A stretch of 64,000 nt of DNA from Sciurus carolinensis (GCF_902686445.1 NC_062218.1:137813607-137877606); one strand, 5' to 3'. Shown: positions 1 to 10,938, counted from the first letter of the stretch. Made by a program: numbers and translations. Notes: generated by a model not told the origin, from the sequence alone.

Positions 1-1079
1 AGGGGAAAGAGATAGTTCTCTTACTTAGCCAGCAGGGGGTGCTGCTGCCATAGCGGCCAAGCAGCCAAGGGTCTGAGGCTGGAGGAGCTAAGGTGATTAA
101 TCCCCTGGGATCACAGGTGGACCTGGGGGTGGACTCTTGTTTTGCTGGGCAGCAGAATATGATGAACCGAGAGATACACCCCACCCAGCAGTTGGGCAGC
201 CCTTATCCACTCTTCCCTGCTTGCTGTGCCCTCACACCCAGCGTTCAAAGGGCAAGGCTGAGTAGTCTTGGGGCATCATTTCAGGTTCTAGCTGTAGTCC
301 CCAGTGGCCAGGGCATTCTTGAGGCAGGCTGGGACCGTTTAACCTCCTGTTCTACTCTCTTTACCACAACTCTCTTGGCTCCACAGACTCATAACTTGGG
401 ACAGAAGCTAAGGCCCAAGGTCTTGCCTTGGCCTGGTTGTGAGCATATGCCCCCTGGGCAGTGTGTGTGGGTTGGAGTCTCCCCACGCTTTTCCCAGATT
501 GGGGAACTAGAGAGGGTCTGGGAAGGTCCCACTCTAGTACATTCTAGTCATCTCAAGTCCTCTCCTATGATTTGGGGATGCCTAAGATATCCCCAAATAT
601 TTGCAAACCTAGGGCCATAGCCCTAATCTGCCTGGGTCACTTGAGCCACCTCCCATCTACCTCCCTACCTCTAGTGTATAGCAGGGGCCAGGACTAGGGC
701 TAAGCAAGGGAGGGGTCTAGGGTAAATCCCTTAGGGAGGTGCTCACTGTTAGGGTTGTGCAGATGCGGAGCTGGTCCCTGTTGCCTCCTTGAATGTCAAG
801 TCCTAGGAGATTGCCTCTCCCTACTGCTGCCCTGGTGTGTCTGGTACAGCATCCTGTGTGACAGCCAGGGAGTGGTTTTTAAAGCCCAGGACCCCACTGG
901 TCCTCATGGGTTCTAACCTGGAATTCAGCTCAGCAAACATCTGTTGACAGATCTTGATCTGGGTCTTGGGTCCAGAAGGGGAAAAGCCATCAGCCTTATC
1001 CTAACAACCTGGATAGTGTGCTAGGGTAAAGTCCAGATGCCTGAGCGCAACACTCAGGTTCTTCAGAGGGTGGTCTCCA

Positions 1080-1300
1080 CTGGCTGACCTAGTCTTAGTT
1101 CCTGGAGCAGTCAGCCCAGGTCACACTGAAAGTATCTGGGCCTTTCCTTGGGCTGGTCCCACGTCCTGGAATGCCCTCTCCTACCCGGTCTATTAAACTT
1201 TGGCTCATTTTTCTAGGCTTTGCTGAACTGTTATCTCCTCCATCCATGAACACTGACTGACAGTTATCTACTTGTTCCTGTCCCCACACCCTCAGCATTT
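1080..1300 (+). repeat. L2-like LINE fragment
   Basis: The wording and order (…GGAATGCCCTCTCC…, then a stretch asking for better protein-like spacing) resemble the 3' part of L2. The fragment is diverged, so this is a family-level call by eye. Confidence 0.45.
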
Positions 1301-1438
1301 CTTCCCCTTCGCTTGATACTCCAGGTGTGACACACATCTGTTAATCCACAGTCAGAACACACTTATTATGTGCCTACTGTCTGCAGGCAGTGTGCTGAGG
1401 AGGTGGTTCTGAGTATCCTCTGCCCTTGGAGAACTTGC

Positions 1439-1475
1439 ATGGATGGATGGATAGATGGATGGATGAAATGGATGG
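1439..1475 (+). repeat. (GGAT)n tetranucleotide repeat
   Basis: About nine imperfect GGAT/AGAT units. Confidence 0.9.
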
Positions 1476-2284
1476 GTTAGTGATGGTGACTGTGGCCCTT
1501 ACTTCTAAGTCCCCCAGTGTAGGGCCATGACCATCAGATGTCCTTAAGTCTTTAGCCTTCTGGGGTTATCTGCTCTACTAAAAGCAAAGCAAGACACTCA
1601 TGCCTCAGTCCACAATGTTGTGGGAAGCCCTTTCCTTTCAAGAGAATTCTCAAGAGAAAGAATGACTTTTGTTTCCTGGAAATGACCAATCACCAGAGGC
1701 CTCCTGGCTTAGAGCCTCTTCTCTCAGAATACTCTGATCCATTTTGTCCCCGGTTAGGAATCCCCGTCTTCTAAAATACTTCCAGTGCAGCACTTCACAC
1801 TGGCGATCAGATAGGGTGATACATTCACTGTGGTTCGTCACCTGTCAAACTGGAATCATGCCTTCTCCCAGACCACCCAGGTGGAAGGTGTCTGCTGCTC
1901 TTTACCCCTCCTGCCAGTCAGTCAGTCAGGACTAATGCAAGCAGAGAAAAAACTGGAAATTCTCATACCTGGCTGAAGTCCTATCTAAATTGAGTCCCCT
2001 TGTGGAACTTCCTGATGTGAACACAACAGCCCCTGTCCCATGTTTGGTTCCTGGGCAGCCACTGGCCTTCCAGTCTCTCTACAGGACTTCAAGGGACCAC
2101 AGATGTGAACAGGATGATGGGAAAGGGTTCAAAGGGACAGAACTGGGCAGAAACAATCACAGTGATGCTGAGGGAAGCCATATACTTCATTTCCTCCCAT
2201 TGGAGCATATATAAGTTTCTGTGGAAATTGCCTTACTGCTAAGATCAGCTCAGAGAAAATGTACATTGCTGAGACCAGCTGAAT

Positions 2285-2370
2285 CCATCATCCACCAGCC
2301 ACCCAGCCTTTTATCCATTCATCCGTCCACCCATCTATCTATCCACCTACTTATCCATCCATCCATCCCA
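2285..2370 (+). repeat. (TCCA/TCTA)n imperfect tetranucleotide repeat
   Basis: Interrupted TCCA/TCTA units, roughly complementary in composition to the repeat at 1.45 kb. Confidence 0.85.
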
Positions 2371-3724
2371 CATTGGTTCATGTAGGGCACCTGCTTTATG
2401 CTTAGCAAGGCTAGCTCCTGAAGCTACAGCAGTGAACTGTTTCCCATACCCATAGGCTACTGGATCTTTTCCTGCCTCTTTCTCTGCCTTCCTTCCATGA
2501 ACATACCTATAACTTTTGAGTTCAAACCACAAAAACACACTCTGATGGATGTGTTTTCTAGCTTGAAATACATCTACAATTTCTGAGATGTGACCTCCAA
2601 TGGAGGCCAACACAGACATTCTGAGGACCAGGTCCTCTCCCAGGTCCACTTTATGGGCTAGGATGAGAATTGAGCTATGTAACTGAAAAATACTATTTGA
2701 ACTGGAAAGAAGATCAACTTCAATGACTCCAGCTCTGGGCCACAGGACAAGGAAGGGACAATAATCTAATTGGTCTGAGACCTCATGAAACTGCTGCCAT
2801 GGTTGCTGGATCTTTCAATGGTACCCCTCACTGTCCTGAGCCTTATTTCCAGGGTAGCCCCTGGAGTCGGAATTCCCAGGCTGAGTCACCAGGGTCATCA
2901 GGGGCTGTGCTCATAGCACAAGCTCTGCTCTTGCAGCATTTGGAGTTTCCCTGGCCTTCTCCCAGGCCAGCCACCCTGATTCTGAGCTTGGTGTGGAGAA
3001 AGCCAATGCTGCTTTGTACAAGGGATGCCATAGGGTCTGTCTTTCTGTCCCTCCCCTAGCTAGCTGGCTTTCTCCAGAATGGCCATTTCTCCAGAATGCT
3101 GCTACCTGAGAGGAGGGCCTGCTTCATGGTGGGGGGTGCCCTAACCTCAGCTTTTCTGGATGGAGGAAGCACCACTCAGTTTGACTTATGTCTTTTTTTA
3201 AAGAGCCATGATCTCAGGGCCACCAAGATGGAGGTTCCTTCTATAGACCTGAGGGCTCGATGGCAAGAATTTAGGAAACACAGGCTTGCAGGTGACACTG
3301 CCCACCTTGACCCCAGGTACTGCTGTGGGCTAGAGGTGAGGGAGCATACAGTACTCTGCCTCCCTGTCTCAGACTCCCAGCTCTCTCCTGGCTCAGATTC
3401 AGGCCCAACCCACAATCATCACTGGCTTGAGCTCCAAGCCCTGGGGAGGGAAGGAAGTGGCTGACCCCCACAGCTAACATTCTTCTGTGATGACCATAGC
3501 CTGCTTGCTGCCCACCCATCCCAGCTGGAGGGCAGTGCTCGGGGGAAATCCCTCCTCAGAAAGGTGCTGAGGCCCCTCCTACAGAGCACCCCTCCGGTTT
3601 CATGGTGGGGTGCACATTGACAAGACCTGGCTGGGTGAGGGAGCCAGGATAACTAGACCCAAAGTTCCATGGGAGCAGGTCTGAAGTCCACATGCCCACA
3701 CAGATGCCTCAGACTCACTCTGTT

Positions 3725-3895
3725 CTTTCGTTTATTCAATAAACTGTCACTGGGCCCCTCCTTGTGGATTAGTTCCTTCTAGTCTGGGGCCCAGCAGGCT
3801 TGACTAGACACAGTCACACTCTCAAGGGGCTGCAGGTCATATGGGGGGAAACTTTTCAATAAATAAGCAAAAAAGTACACAAAGACAGTAATTTC
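3725..3895 (+). repeat. Ancient interspersed repeat fragment
   Basis: Order of phrases (Tattcaataaactgtcactgggcccc … ctcaaggggctgcaggt … aataaataagc) matches a widely dispersed old mammalian repeat also seen near 32.6, 38.2, 48.7 and 51.0 kb. Its family name is not assigned here. Confidence 0.4.
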
Positions 3896-4169
3896 AGTGA
3901 GAAGAGCTCTTCATATATGGACAACAGGAATGACTGCTGGGGACTTCAGCTATTTGAGGGGGACATCCCCATTCTTCAGAGCCCACCTGCTGTTCACAAT
4001 CCCTCCTTCCCGGCCGGGCGTGTACACACCGCGACCTTCAGCGTGTAGAACTCCCGCCCCAAACCCGGGACCTGCCACCCGTCTACCGGTCCCTCCTGCA
4101 CAGCTTCCACCTTCTGCGCCAACACCACCAAGGAGAGCGGGCTGGGGCAGGTGCATTCAGGTGGGGCTT

Positions 4170-4178
4170 TTCCGGGAA
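4170..4178 (+). promoter_or_regulatory. GAS motif (upstream element 1)
   Basis: TTCCGGGAA matches TTCN3GAA exactly, about 6.8 kb upstream of IRF1 exon 1. Confidence 0.5.
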
Positions 4179-4289
4179 CGGTTTCCTCTGGTTCCCTCTG
4201 GAACTTTCAGCGAGCCACTGACCGGCGACACCAGACGCCTGTCTATCCCTGCCCCCGTCTCCGTGCAGACCTCAGCGCTCCGGGCATGG

Positions 4290-4298
4290 TTCCCGGAA
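4290..4298 (+). promoter_or_regulatory. GAS motif (upstream element 2)
   Basis: TTCCCGGAA is the reverse complement of the motif at 4170, so the two form an inverted pair 120 bp apart. Confidence 0.5.
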
Positions 4299-4333
4299 AC
4301 TCCATGATTTCCCTGTTGCCGCCGGGTTTGCAA

Positions 4334-4344
4334 GAAACAGAAAC
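4334..4344 (+). promoter_or_regulatory. ISRE/IRF-binding motif
   Basis: GAAACAGAAAC fits GAAANNGAAAC, the core bound by ISGF3 and IRFs. It lies 36 bp after the second upstream GAS and next to a CCCCGCCCC GC box. Confidence 0.5.
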
Positions 4345-5579
4345 CCAAGCCCCGCCCCTTTGGCGTGGCCGGGCGGAAGCCGGAGAGTGGGCAGACGACT
4401 GGGCAACTCCGCAGCTCCAAGCTGGGTGGCGGGACCCCAGCCCCCCCGCACAGACCCGGCGGGCTGCGTCCCCCAAGCCGCTCAGCACCACCCGCGCCTC
4501 CCTCGGGAAAGCTGAGTCTAAACAGCTGAGAGTCTAATCTAAGTCCCTGACTGCAGTGATGATGGCGTGCTTCAGTGGAGGAACCCAGCGCGGCCTTCCC
4601 TGCAGCGGTTTAGAGGTGGGCGCCATTTCTGTGCGCCTACTGTGTGTCTGTCAAATTCGGGAGGCGGGAAAAGGGAGGTGGCAGGGACACGAGGGGCTGG
4701 CAGGGGAGTTTACAGAGATCTCTCTGCTCCCCACCACTTAAAATGTTGCTAGCTTCATTTTTCTGGCAGAAGGGAGATAATGGCCACAGAGAAGCGTAGC
4801 AACTTGTCCGAGGTCACACAGCTTTTAGGTGTGAGATTGCTGCAAACCCCTGGCAGCCGGTGGCTGGGTGGTGGAGGAGGAGGAAGTGTCCTGGCCGCGG
4901 GCAGGTGAGCCGCCTCCTACAGGCGGGACCCGCAGCTAGCGCTGGGGCAAGAGGAACGAACGGCCCCAGGTCACCACCTGGGCATCACAGCTGGTAGGCT
5001 TTGCGGATCTCCCATCGCCCTCCTCCCCCGCACCTTTCCAGGAAGCCGTCTTGTCTCTAGCGGGTAGCTCCAACCGATTCACCCCCAGTCGGGGTGAACA
5101 GGAATGTGGTAGTTTGCGCAAAGGAATTGTGCCCCCTCCCCTCCAGACACACCCCTGCTCAGTCCCTGGCAGCTCAAGTGTGCACCACCTGAGGACCAGG
5201 GGCCCCACACTCGGGTTCAGGTTCCCCGGGGCGAAGTGGGGTCGAGAAGTCTGCCCGCGGCGCTACGATAGTGGGCGTAGGACATTCTGCCCGACTCATT
5301 CTCGCGCCGGAGGTGGGGTGGAGAAGAAAGGTGCTGATCCCATCAGTCCTGCTCTGGGTCACAGCCCTGGGCCTGGCCCGAGAGCCTTCGCTGGCTTCTG
5401 GGCCCCACGCGGCGGATGGGGAGCTGAGGCCTCTTTCCTTCCAACGCAGTGTTTATAAGAAACGAAACTCCGCACAGGGCATCAGCGGCAGCCCACAATG
5501 TCACACGCACACACCCGCGGGCGGGGCGGGGTGGTGTTCCGGAAAAGCCCTGAGCGCTGGAGCGATTCCATGGTCCTCT

Positions 5580-6570
5580 GTTACACCGCAGGACCCCCTA
5601 GTGCTTTCCGAGCCAGCTGCAGCCTCCCACTCTGCATTTAGGACTTTTATAACAGTGGAACGTTTATTCTGCTGTGTCATACAGCATTTTTGCCAAAGCT
5701 TTGGGAGGGGAGGGGCTGGTTTCTTGCCCGGTGAATCTTCGGGGCCAAACCTGGAGTTGACCAACAGCAGGATCATGATTCCTATCTGTGGAATGAATTA
5801 AGACTTTCCTTCTGTCCACCTAGGCTTCTTGCAAACAGAGTGATGGTGCCTGGATTCTTTCCTCAAGCTTTTGGATGTTTTTATGCCGGACTTCACAGTT
5901 GAGGACTACCTGCCCACCAGGCATGCTGTAAAAACAGAGATGACAGCTGGGAGGGGCTTTGGGTATCTCGTCCTACCTCTGGTCTGGAAAGCTGAAAGTC
6001 ATTTTGGGGAGCAAGCCTCCCAGTAGAAAATCTAGTTCATGCTTTGCTGGGCCCAGCACCCCAGCTTTCCCAGACACATTTTGGGAAATGTGTTTCTCAC
6101 CTTACGCTCATCTCTAACGTCAGAGGGTCTGACCACATTCTACCAAGAAATATCTGCATCAGAGAGAATTAATAATCTGAGAAAGATTGAGCATAGTGCA
6201 ACATACTCATTTAACAAGGATTTCCTGAGTGCCCACCAGGTACCGTGCACCCTACTGGGGACTACAAGGACTGCAGCGTCATGTTAGTGTGCTGTGTGTA
6301 ATGATCTTGCCCCCAATATTCTGATTGCAAAAGTCACCTCCAAGATGGCCCTGCCAGCCAGCCAGCCAGCTTCTCCTGACAGCCCTGCAAACCCCAAGTC
6401 TTCATATAGAGAAATGGTGCAATAAATTCACCCTCCCTGAGTTGGGGTTTGGATGGCAGGCATACTGGGAGTGAGAAGGGGTCCCAGAGCACAGTGGTTG
6501 GTCACTTTGAGATGCAGGGTATAAGGAACCTGCTCAAGTATCTTATAGAGGAAACAAAAAAACAAAAACC

Positions 6571-6601
<31 letters not shown>

Positions 6602-6770
6602 TTTTGTTCCCCAGAAAGTCACCACTCATAAGGTAGTAAGTGGTGAAAAGACAACACATGAAGATCAAGAGCTACAGGGTTCTATGCAGGGAGGACTTCT
6701 GGTTTGTCCCTTTGGGGGCACTTCATAGAAACCAGGCTTTTGCTCTGGGAGTTAAAAAGGAGACAGAAAT
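5580..6770. other. Intergenic, little recognised
   Basis: Unique sequence apart from an ancient repeat fragment (about 6190-6280) and a poly(A) tract (about 6555-6599). No gene seen. Confidence 0.6.
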
Positions 6771-6771
6771 T

Positions 6772-6998
6772 AGCTGGGCAGGTGGCTCACGCCTGTAATC
6801 CCAGCAACTCAGGAGGCTGAGGCAGGAGGATCTTAAGTTCAAAGCCAGCCTCAGCAACTTAGCAAGGCCCTAAGCAACTCAGTGAGACCCTGTCTCTAAA
6901 TAAAATATAAAAAGGCCTGGGGATGTGGCTCAGTGGTTAAGTGCCCCTGGGTTCAATCCCCTGTACCCAAGGGAAAAAAAAAAAAAAAAGAAAGAAAA
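6772..6998 (+). mobile_element. B1-ID dimeric SINE (B1-dID type)
   Basis: The left half is B1 (7SL-derived, GGTGGCTCACGCCTGTAATC). The right half is ID (tRNA-derived, GGCTCAGTGG … GGTTCAATCCC). An A-rich tail follows. An 11-bp target-site duplication, AGACAGAAATT, lies at 6761-6771 and 6999-7009. The SINE type supports a sciurid or related rodent. Confidence 0.92.
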
Positions 6999-7624
6999 AG
7001 ACAGAAATTGAAGTGTGTGGAAAGGGAAGGGAGAGGGAGAAGTCAGTGTTGCTAAGGATCAGGGAAGACGGATGAGGAGAAAATGGAAGGAGCCACGAGC
7101 GGGAGAACATAACGTGTTCAATGTGCAGTGAATTCTTGTGAATACATTTCATTTGACTAATATTTTATGGTTTGAGAATGATTTTGATAGTCTACCTAAT
7201 TTCATCTTGTCAAAGCACAACACATTTATTTATAGATCTAAGTTTTTATTCACAATTCATGAGTCAGGCAGCCTCCATCACCAAAATAGAGAGTTCTCAC
7301 TGGGCAATAGCAGAACACTGGAGTTTATAAGGCAGGAACAAGGAGGAAAAATAGAACCCCTATCCCAAACCCTGATTAGTTAACATCAGGATACTTCAGG
7401 TTACTTAAAAAAAAAAAAAAAAACAAGTATTAAAGCAGAAGGAACTTCTTTATTATGATGACTCAGACTAGAATCTCTTGTTTTTAGGAAAACTTGGTCT
7501 GTTTAGAATCTATTTGTTCCCTTAAAAGATTATGTGGTACTTAGCATGAGTGACTCCATTTTGGCTTGATCTGGTTCTATTGAAGCCTAGTGTAGGACCT
7601 AAGTACAAAACAATGGCATCTCAC

Positions 7625-7790
7625 CATTTTGTTTAAACAATCTTCACAATGATTAGGAGAGATGGGGAGAAATTATCTTTAGTTTACAGACAGGAAAACT
7701 GAGAACCAGAGAGGGACACTAACTTCCTAAGATTACACAGCAAGTGACAAAAGCACAAGAACGCAGTTTAGACTCAAATCCTGACTTTGT
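7625..7790 (-). repeat. MIR, antisense
   Basis: Diverged copy of the MIR phrase for 'tttacagaTgaggaaactgag … cacacagcaagt'. Confidence 0.6.
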
Positions 7791-7828
7791 TCCACGCTCC
7801 TTTAGTTACTGTCAGAAGTAGGAGGACT

Positions 7829-7941
7829 GGAGCTGGGCTTGTGGCTCAGTGGAAGAGTGCTGGCATAGCATGTGTGAGGCACTGGTTCTATTCTCAGCAC
7901 CACATAAAAATTAAATAAATAAAATAAAGGTTTAAAAAAAA
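7829..7941 (+). mobile_element. ID SINE
   Basis: tRNA-derived body with A-box (GTGGCTCAGTGG) and B-box-like (GGTTCTATTC) regions and an AAATA-rich tail. Confidence 0.9.
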
Positions 7942-8621
7942 GTAGAGGAACCGTTTGTCAGGGAGAGAAGTTGGAAAGGGACCCCTAGACCAGGTTAAGC
8001 AGAGATTTGAATGTGGGACTGAAGAATGTGGGGGAGCTCAGAAGGCTCCTGGGGGGACTCAAATGTTAAGGAGATCCTTAAAATTAGAGTGATTACTGCA
8101 GTGCAAAGACATTCTCTTCCCTGTTTTCCCAGGCAGGTCCGATAGGGAGGGAGGCCCCCAGGGAAGCTTGCAGCATCAACCCGGTCCTGAAATGTGAAGT
8201 CAAAACCTGATGTATCAAAGGAAGACCCAGAGGACCACTTGAGGTAAAAAGATGAGAAAGATTTCACCAGGGAGGATGGAGTTGTGTGCGTGTGTGAATA
8301 GAATTGTAGGAAAATGTCCATCGGGCAGCCAGAGCAGATTGGGTTTGGAGGACATCTGCCTAGAGAAAATGGTTGGAATTAAAGATTAGTACTTCGAGTC
8401 AGTGGGAAAAGGGCCCACCCTGAATTACTAAGAACTTAGGGAAGATCTTGTGTTCAGCATAGCATCACAGGGAATCCTCCTGTAAGGCGATTCATTGAGA
8501 GCATTTATAATAAAAACCTTGGGTACTTAAACGGGGGTTAGCTAGACCATAGCACCTCCAAACATGATAAGCAGATCCTTACAGGTTTCAAAATGAAATA
8601 AGAATCCCTAAAGCTTACAGT

Positions 8622-8657
8622 TAAAAAAAAAAAAAAAAAAAAAAACCAAAAAAAAAG
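8622..8657 (+). repeat. Poly(A) tract
   Basis: A-run interrupted once by CC, just upstream of an L1 fragment. Confidence 0.9.
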
Positions 8658-8689
8658 TCAACACTTCAAAGATGTAAATGACAGTTTCA

Positions 8690-8970
8690 TTGGTAAATCC
8701 TAACACTAGGGAATTTCTCCTAAGCAAAAAATTATTGATGTGTGCAAAGATTTAGCAGTGTTGTCTGTATTATGAAAAAATGGAAATAACCTAAATGTCC
8801 TACAATAGGGGATTAATTGGGTAAATTTTTATATATCCTTGTGATAGAAAATATGTACTCATTACAAATAATATTGCAGGTGTACATTTATGACATGGAA
8901 AGGTGGTCATTATGTATACATATACACATACAGGTGAATTAATACAAAGTTTTTGTTTTAAAGTGCTTTT
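8690..8970 (+). mobile_element. L1M-type LINE fragment
   Basis: Matches the L1 3' ORF2 phrase 'aatggaaataacctaaatgtcc … aggggattaattgggtaaat' and 'gacatggaaaggtgg'. It is degraded with no intact frame. Confidence 0.75.
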
Positions 8971-10330
8971 TATAGTCTCTTGTTGCCTTCACTGGGTCTC
9001 TGTTGCCAATTCCTGAGGTTGAAAGAGATGCAAAGTTCCTCTCCCTAATCTCGTTCTGAATTTTCTAGGGGCTGTACAAGGTTCTCAGGGATGGAACAAG
9101 CATCTATCTACCTCATAAAGAATAGATGTCTGACTTAGGAGTCACTTGTTTTCTGCTCTTCTTGCTTGGAAGGTCTTGGCTCCTGGGACAGTTCTCACTC
9201 CTATTGTCATTTAAAGCACTCAAACCTACCTCCCCATTCCAGTGCCTCAGTGCCTTCCATTTGGCTTTAAACCCAGTTAGTCTACTTCCTCCAAGGTCCT
9301 GCCGCCCCCTTGCCTCTTCTAGCTCCTGACCTACCACTACTGGGAGACAGCTCCGACCCATTCCTGCTGGTCGCCCAGGAACCAGGCTTTGCCTCAGTCA
9401 CAGCACTCAAATTCTAGTGCTACCAGAATTGGATTAACCCATCCATCTCATCTGCGGAAGGGGAGAGTAACCGACAGGTGGGATGCTGCATTGATGTGTC
9501 TGTTTATAGCCTGTATCACTGCCATTGGGTGCTGCCTTAGGAGGAGAGCTGGGCTGAGGGGAGTGACACACCTGGAAGAGCTACTTACTTCTGAGCCAGC
9601 AGCTTTGGGAAGGTGAAGAAAGAACCCTACCAAGCCAGAGTTCCGCATGGAAAATGAACACCTAGCCCAGTCTCTAGGAGTACAAACGGGACAAGGTCTA
9701 GTCGTGAGCACAGGATTAAAGTTACTGCCATTATCAAGAGGCCTGGGACCAGGGGCTAGACCTATGGCTTTGGCCAGCCCTGGTAATTCCTCCATGCTGC
9801 CCAGCACTTGCAGCGTCAAGTCTCAGGGACCCAAAGAAGACATCAGTGCTGCCACTTCAGAGCTCCTATGCAAGGGCCAGAGCAATATGGCCTGAGACAG
9901 GAGTGTTAGGAGGGGTCACTTCTGCTTCTCTGAATCCCTTTTCCTATTACCTTTCTCTGAGGCAATCCCAAAGTTGCAAAGGGGGAAGGTGTCACCTCGT
10001 TCATTGTTAGACTCTAGGGATAGAAACCTTCAAAACAGGGGCATTTGGTGCCAGAATGGGACACAGCACTTTACAAATATCTCTCCCCATTACTGCAAAC
10101 CAGCAAGGTAGGGCTATTGTCATTTCATAGTTGAGGAAACTGAGGTCCTGAGTCCTTGGTAGGTTGTGCCAGCAGCTGCCGGGTTGGGATTTCCTCTCAT
10201 CCAGATGCTGATGCAGCACTTCAGGCAGAGTAGACTTTCTGCCTCTAACTTCCCCAGAGCAGGTGAACGACCGGAGGGGGCGGTGTCAACCCCTCAGGAC
10301 AGAGACACTGCGAGGGATGAAACCCTTCCT
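8970..10330. other. Intergenic, no gene seen
   Basis: Mostly unique sequence. An antisense MIR fragment lies at about 10060-10190. Open frames are short and unrecognised. Confidence 0.6.
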
Positions 10331-10331
10331 T

Positions 10332-10461
10332 TGTTTTTTATAGTTGTAGCTGGACACAATACCTTTATTTATTTATTTATTTTTATGTGGTACCGAAAAT
10401 CGAACCTAGTGCTTCACACATGCCAGGCAAGCGCTCTACCACCGAGCCACAACCCTAGCCC
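10332..10461 (-). mobile_element. ID SINE with 3' extension
   Basis: Reads as reverse-complement ID. A 14-bp target-site duplication, TGAAACCCTTCCTT, flanks it at 10318-10331 and 10462-10475. It ends 120-150 bp upstream of the IRF1 CpG island and carries the TAGTTGTAGCTGGACACAAT extension. Confidence 0.92.
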
Positions 10462-10740
10462 TGAAACCCTTCCTTCTTGACACTCACATTCATGGGCCTG
10501 GGGAGCAGGTTTTCGGGCATTCAGTCTGGTTTTCGGGGATTCAGTTCTGGAGTCCTTTCTGAAGAGGGCAGCAGGTGTCCAAGTGATCCCCTCACCTGAG
10601 CCCGGGGGCTAGATGTCCCCGGAGAGGTGGGAGAGGAGAGGGCCACAGGAGCCCTAAGGCCGAGAGAATGCAGGACGAGGGGAGTGACTGTGGGCTGGGG
10701 GCACTCGATTTTCTAAGGACAGCCTTCCTTCGGGGAGACC

Positions 10741-10773
10741 GGGGGTGGGGGTGGAGTGGGAGTGCGCGGGGCG
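10741..10773 (+). promoter_or_regulatory. Potential G-quadruplex, upstream promoter
   Basis: G-runs of 5, 5, 3 and 4 are separated by loops of 1, 6 and 7 bases. This satisfies the usual G3+N1-7 rule, about 230-260 bp upstream of exon 1. It is a motif match only. Confidence 0.45.
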
Positions 10774-10874
10774 GGCCCGTGGTGGCCCTGGGGCGGCGGC
10801 GCCGGGCCGGAGGGGGTGGGGAGGAGCAGCCGCCCTGTACTTCCCCTTCGCAGCTTAGCCCTACAACAGCCTGA

Positions 10875-10885
10875 TTTCCCCGAAA
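10875..10885 (+). promoter_or_regulatory. GAS element (STAT1/STAT site) of the IRF1 promoter
   Basis: TTTCCCCGAAA contains the palindrome TTCCCCGAA at 10876-10884, about 120 bp upstream of exon 1. The same site at the same distance is the classical GAS of the human IRF1 promoter, through which STAT1 homodimers (and IL-6/prolactin-activated STATs) induce the gene. Confidence 0.93.
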
Positions 10886-10902
10886 TGATGAGGCGGCGCC
10901 GG

Positions 10903-10907
10903 CCAAT
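10903..10907 (+). promoter_or_regulatory. CCAAT box
   Basis: CCAAT in the context GGCCAATGGG, about 95 bp upstream of exon 1 and between the GAS and the GC box. This is a typical NF-Y position. Confidence 0.7.
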
Positions 10908-10930
10908 GGGCGCCCGCGCGGCGCTGAGGA

Positions 10931-10938
10931 GGCGGGGC
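10931..10938 (+). promoter_or_regulatory. GC box (Sp1-type)
   Basis: GGCGGGGC, about 65 bp upstream of exon 1 and just upstream of the kB site. It matches the Sp1/KLF core. Confidence 0.65.

Larger units (their letters stand above)
1..3990. other. 5' intergenic flank of IRF1, no gene seen
   Basis: No homologous coding frame is recognised; open frames are short and unrelated to known proteins. It holds an L2-like stretch (about 1080-1300), two tetranucleotide repeats (about 1439-1475 and 2285-2370) and ancient interspersed fragments (about 1345-1430, 2370-2450, 3725-3895). A kB motif, GGGAAATCCC, lies at 3543-3552. In human this side faces IL5, which is not reached here. Confidence 0.6.
3990..5580. 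promoter_or_regulatory. GC/CpG-rich block 5.4-7 kb upstream of IRF1, candidate enhancer or promoter
   Basis: CpG dinucleotides and GC content rise sharply at about 4010-4540 and again at about 4850-5560, away from any recognised gene. The first part contains two GAS motifs and one ISRE. The second contains GC boxes (for example GGGCGGGGCGGGG near 5520) and an ETS-like TTCCGGAA at 5537-5544. An MIR-like fragment lies between them (about 4750-4870). Unmethylated CpG-rich blocks of this kind usually mark promoters or strong enhancers. Function is inferred. Confidence 0.55.

Noticed and set aside
1673..1681. Isolated GAS motif TTCCTGGAA
   Set aside because: Exact match, but single TTCN3GAA motifs are expected about once per 4 kb and no partner site is nearby.
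1..10590. IL5 or another cytokine gene upstream of IRF1
   Set aside because: IL5 lies on this side in human, but no cytokine exon is recognised; the distance in human is about 50 kb.
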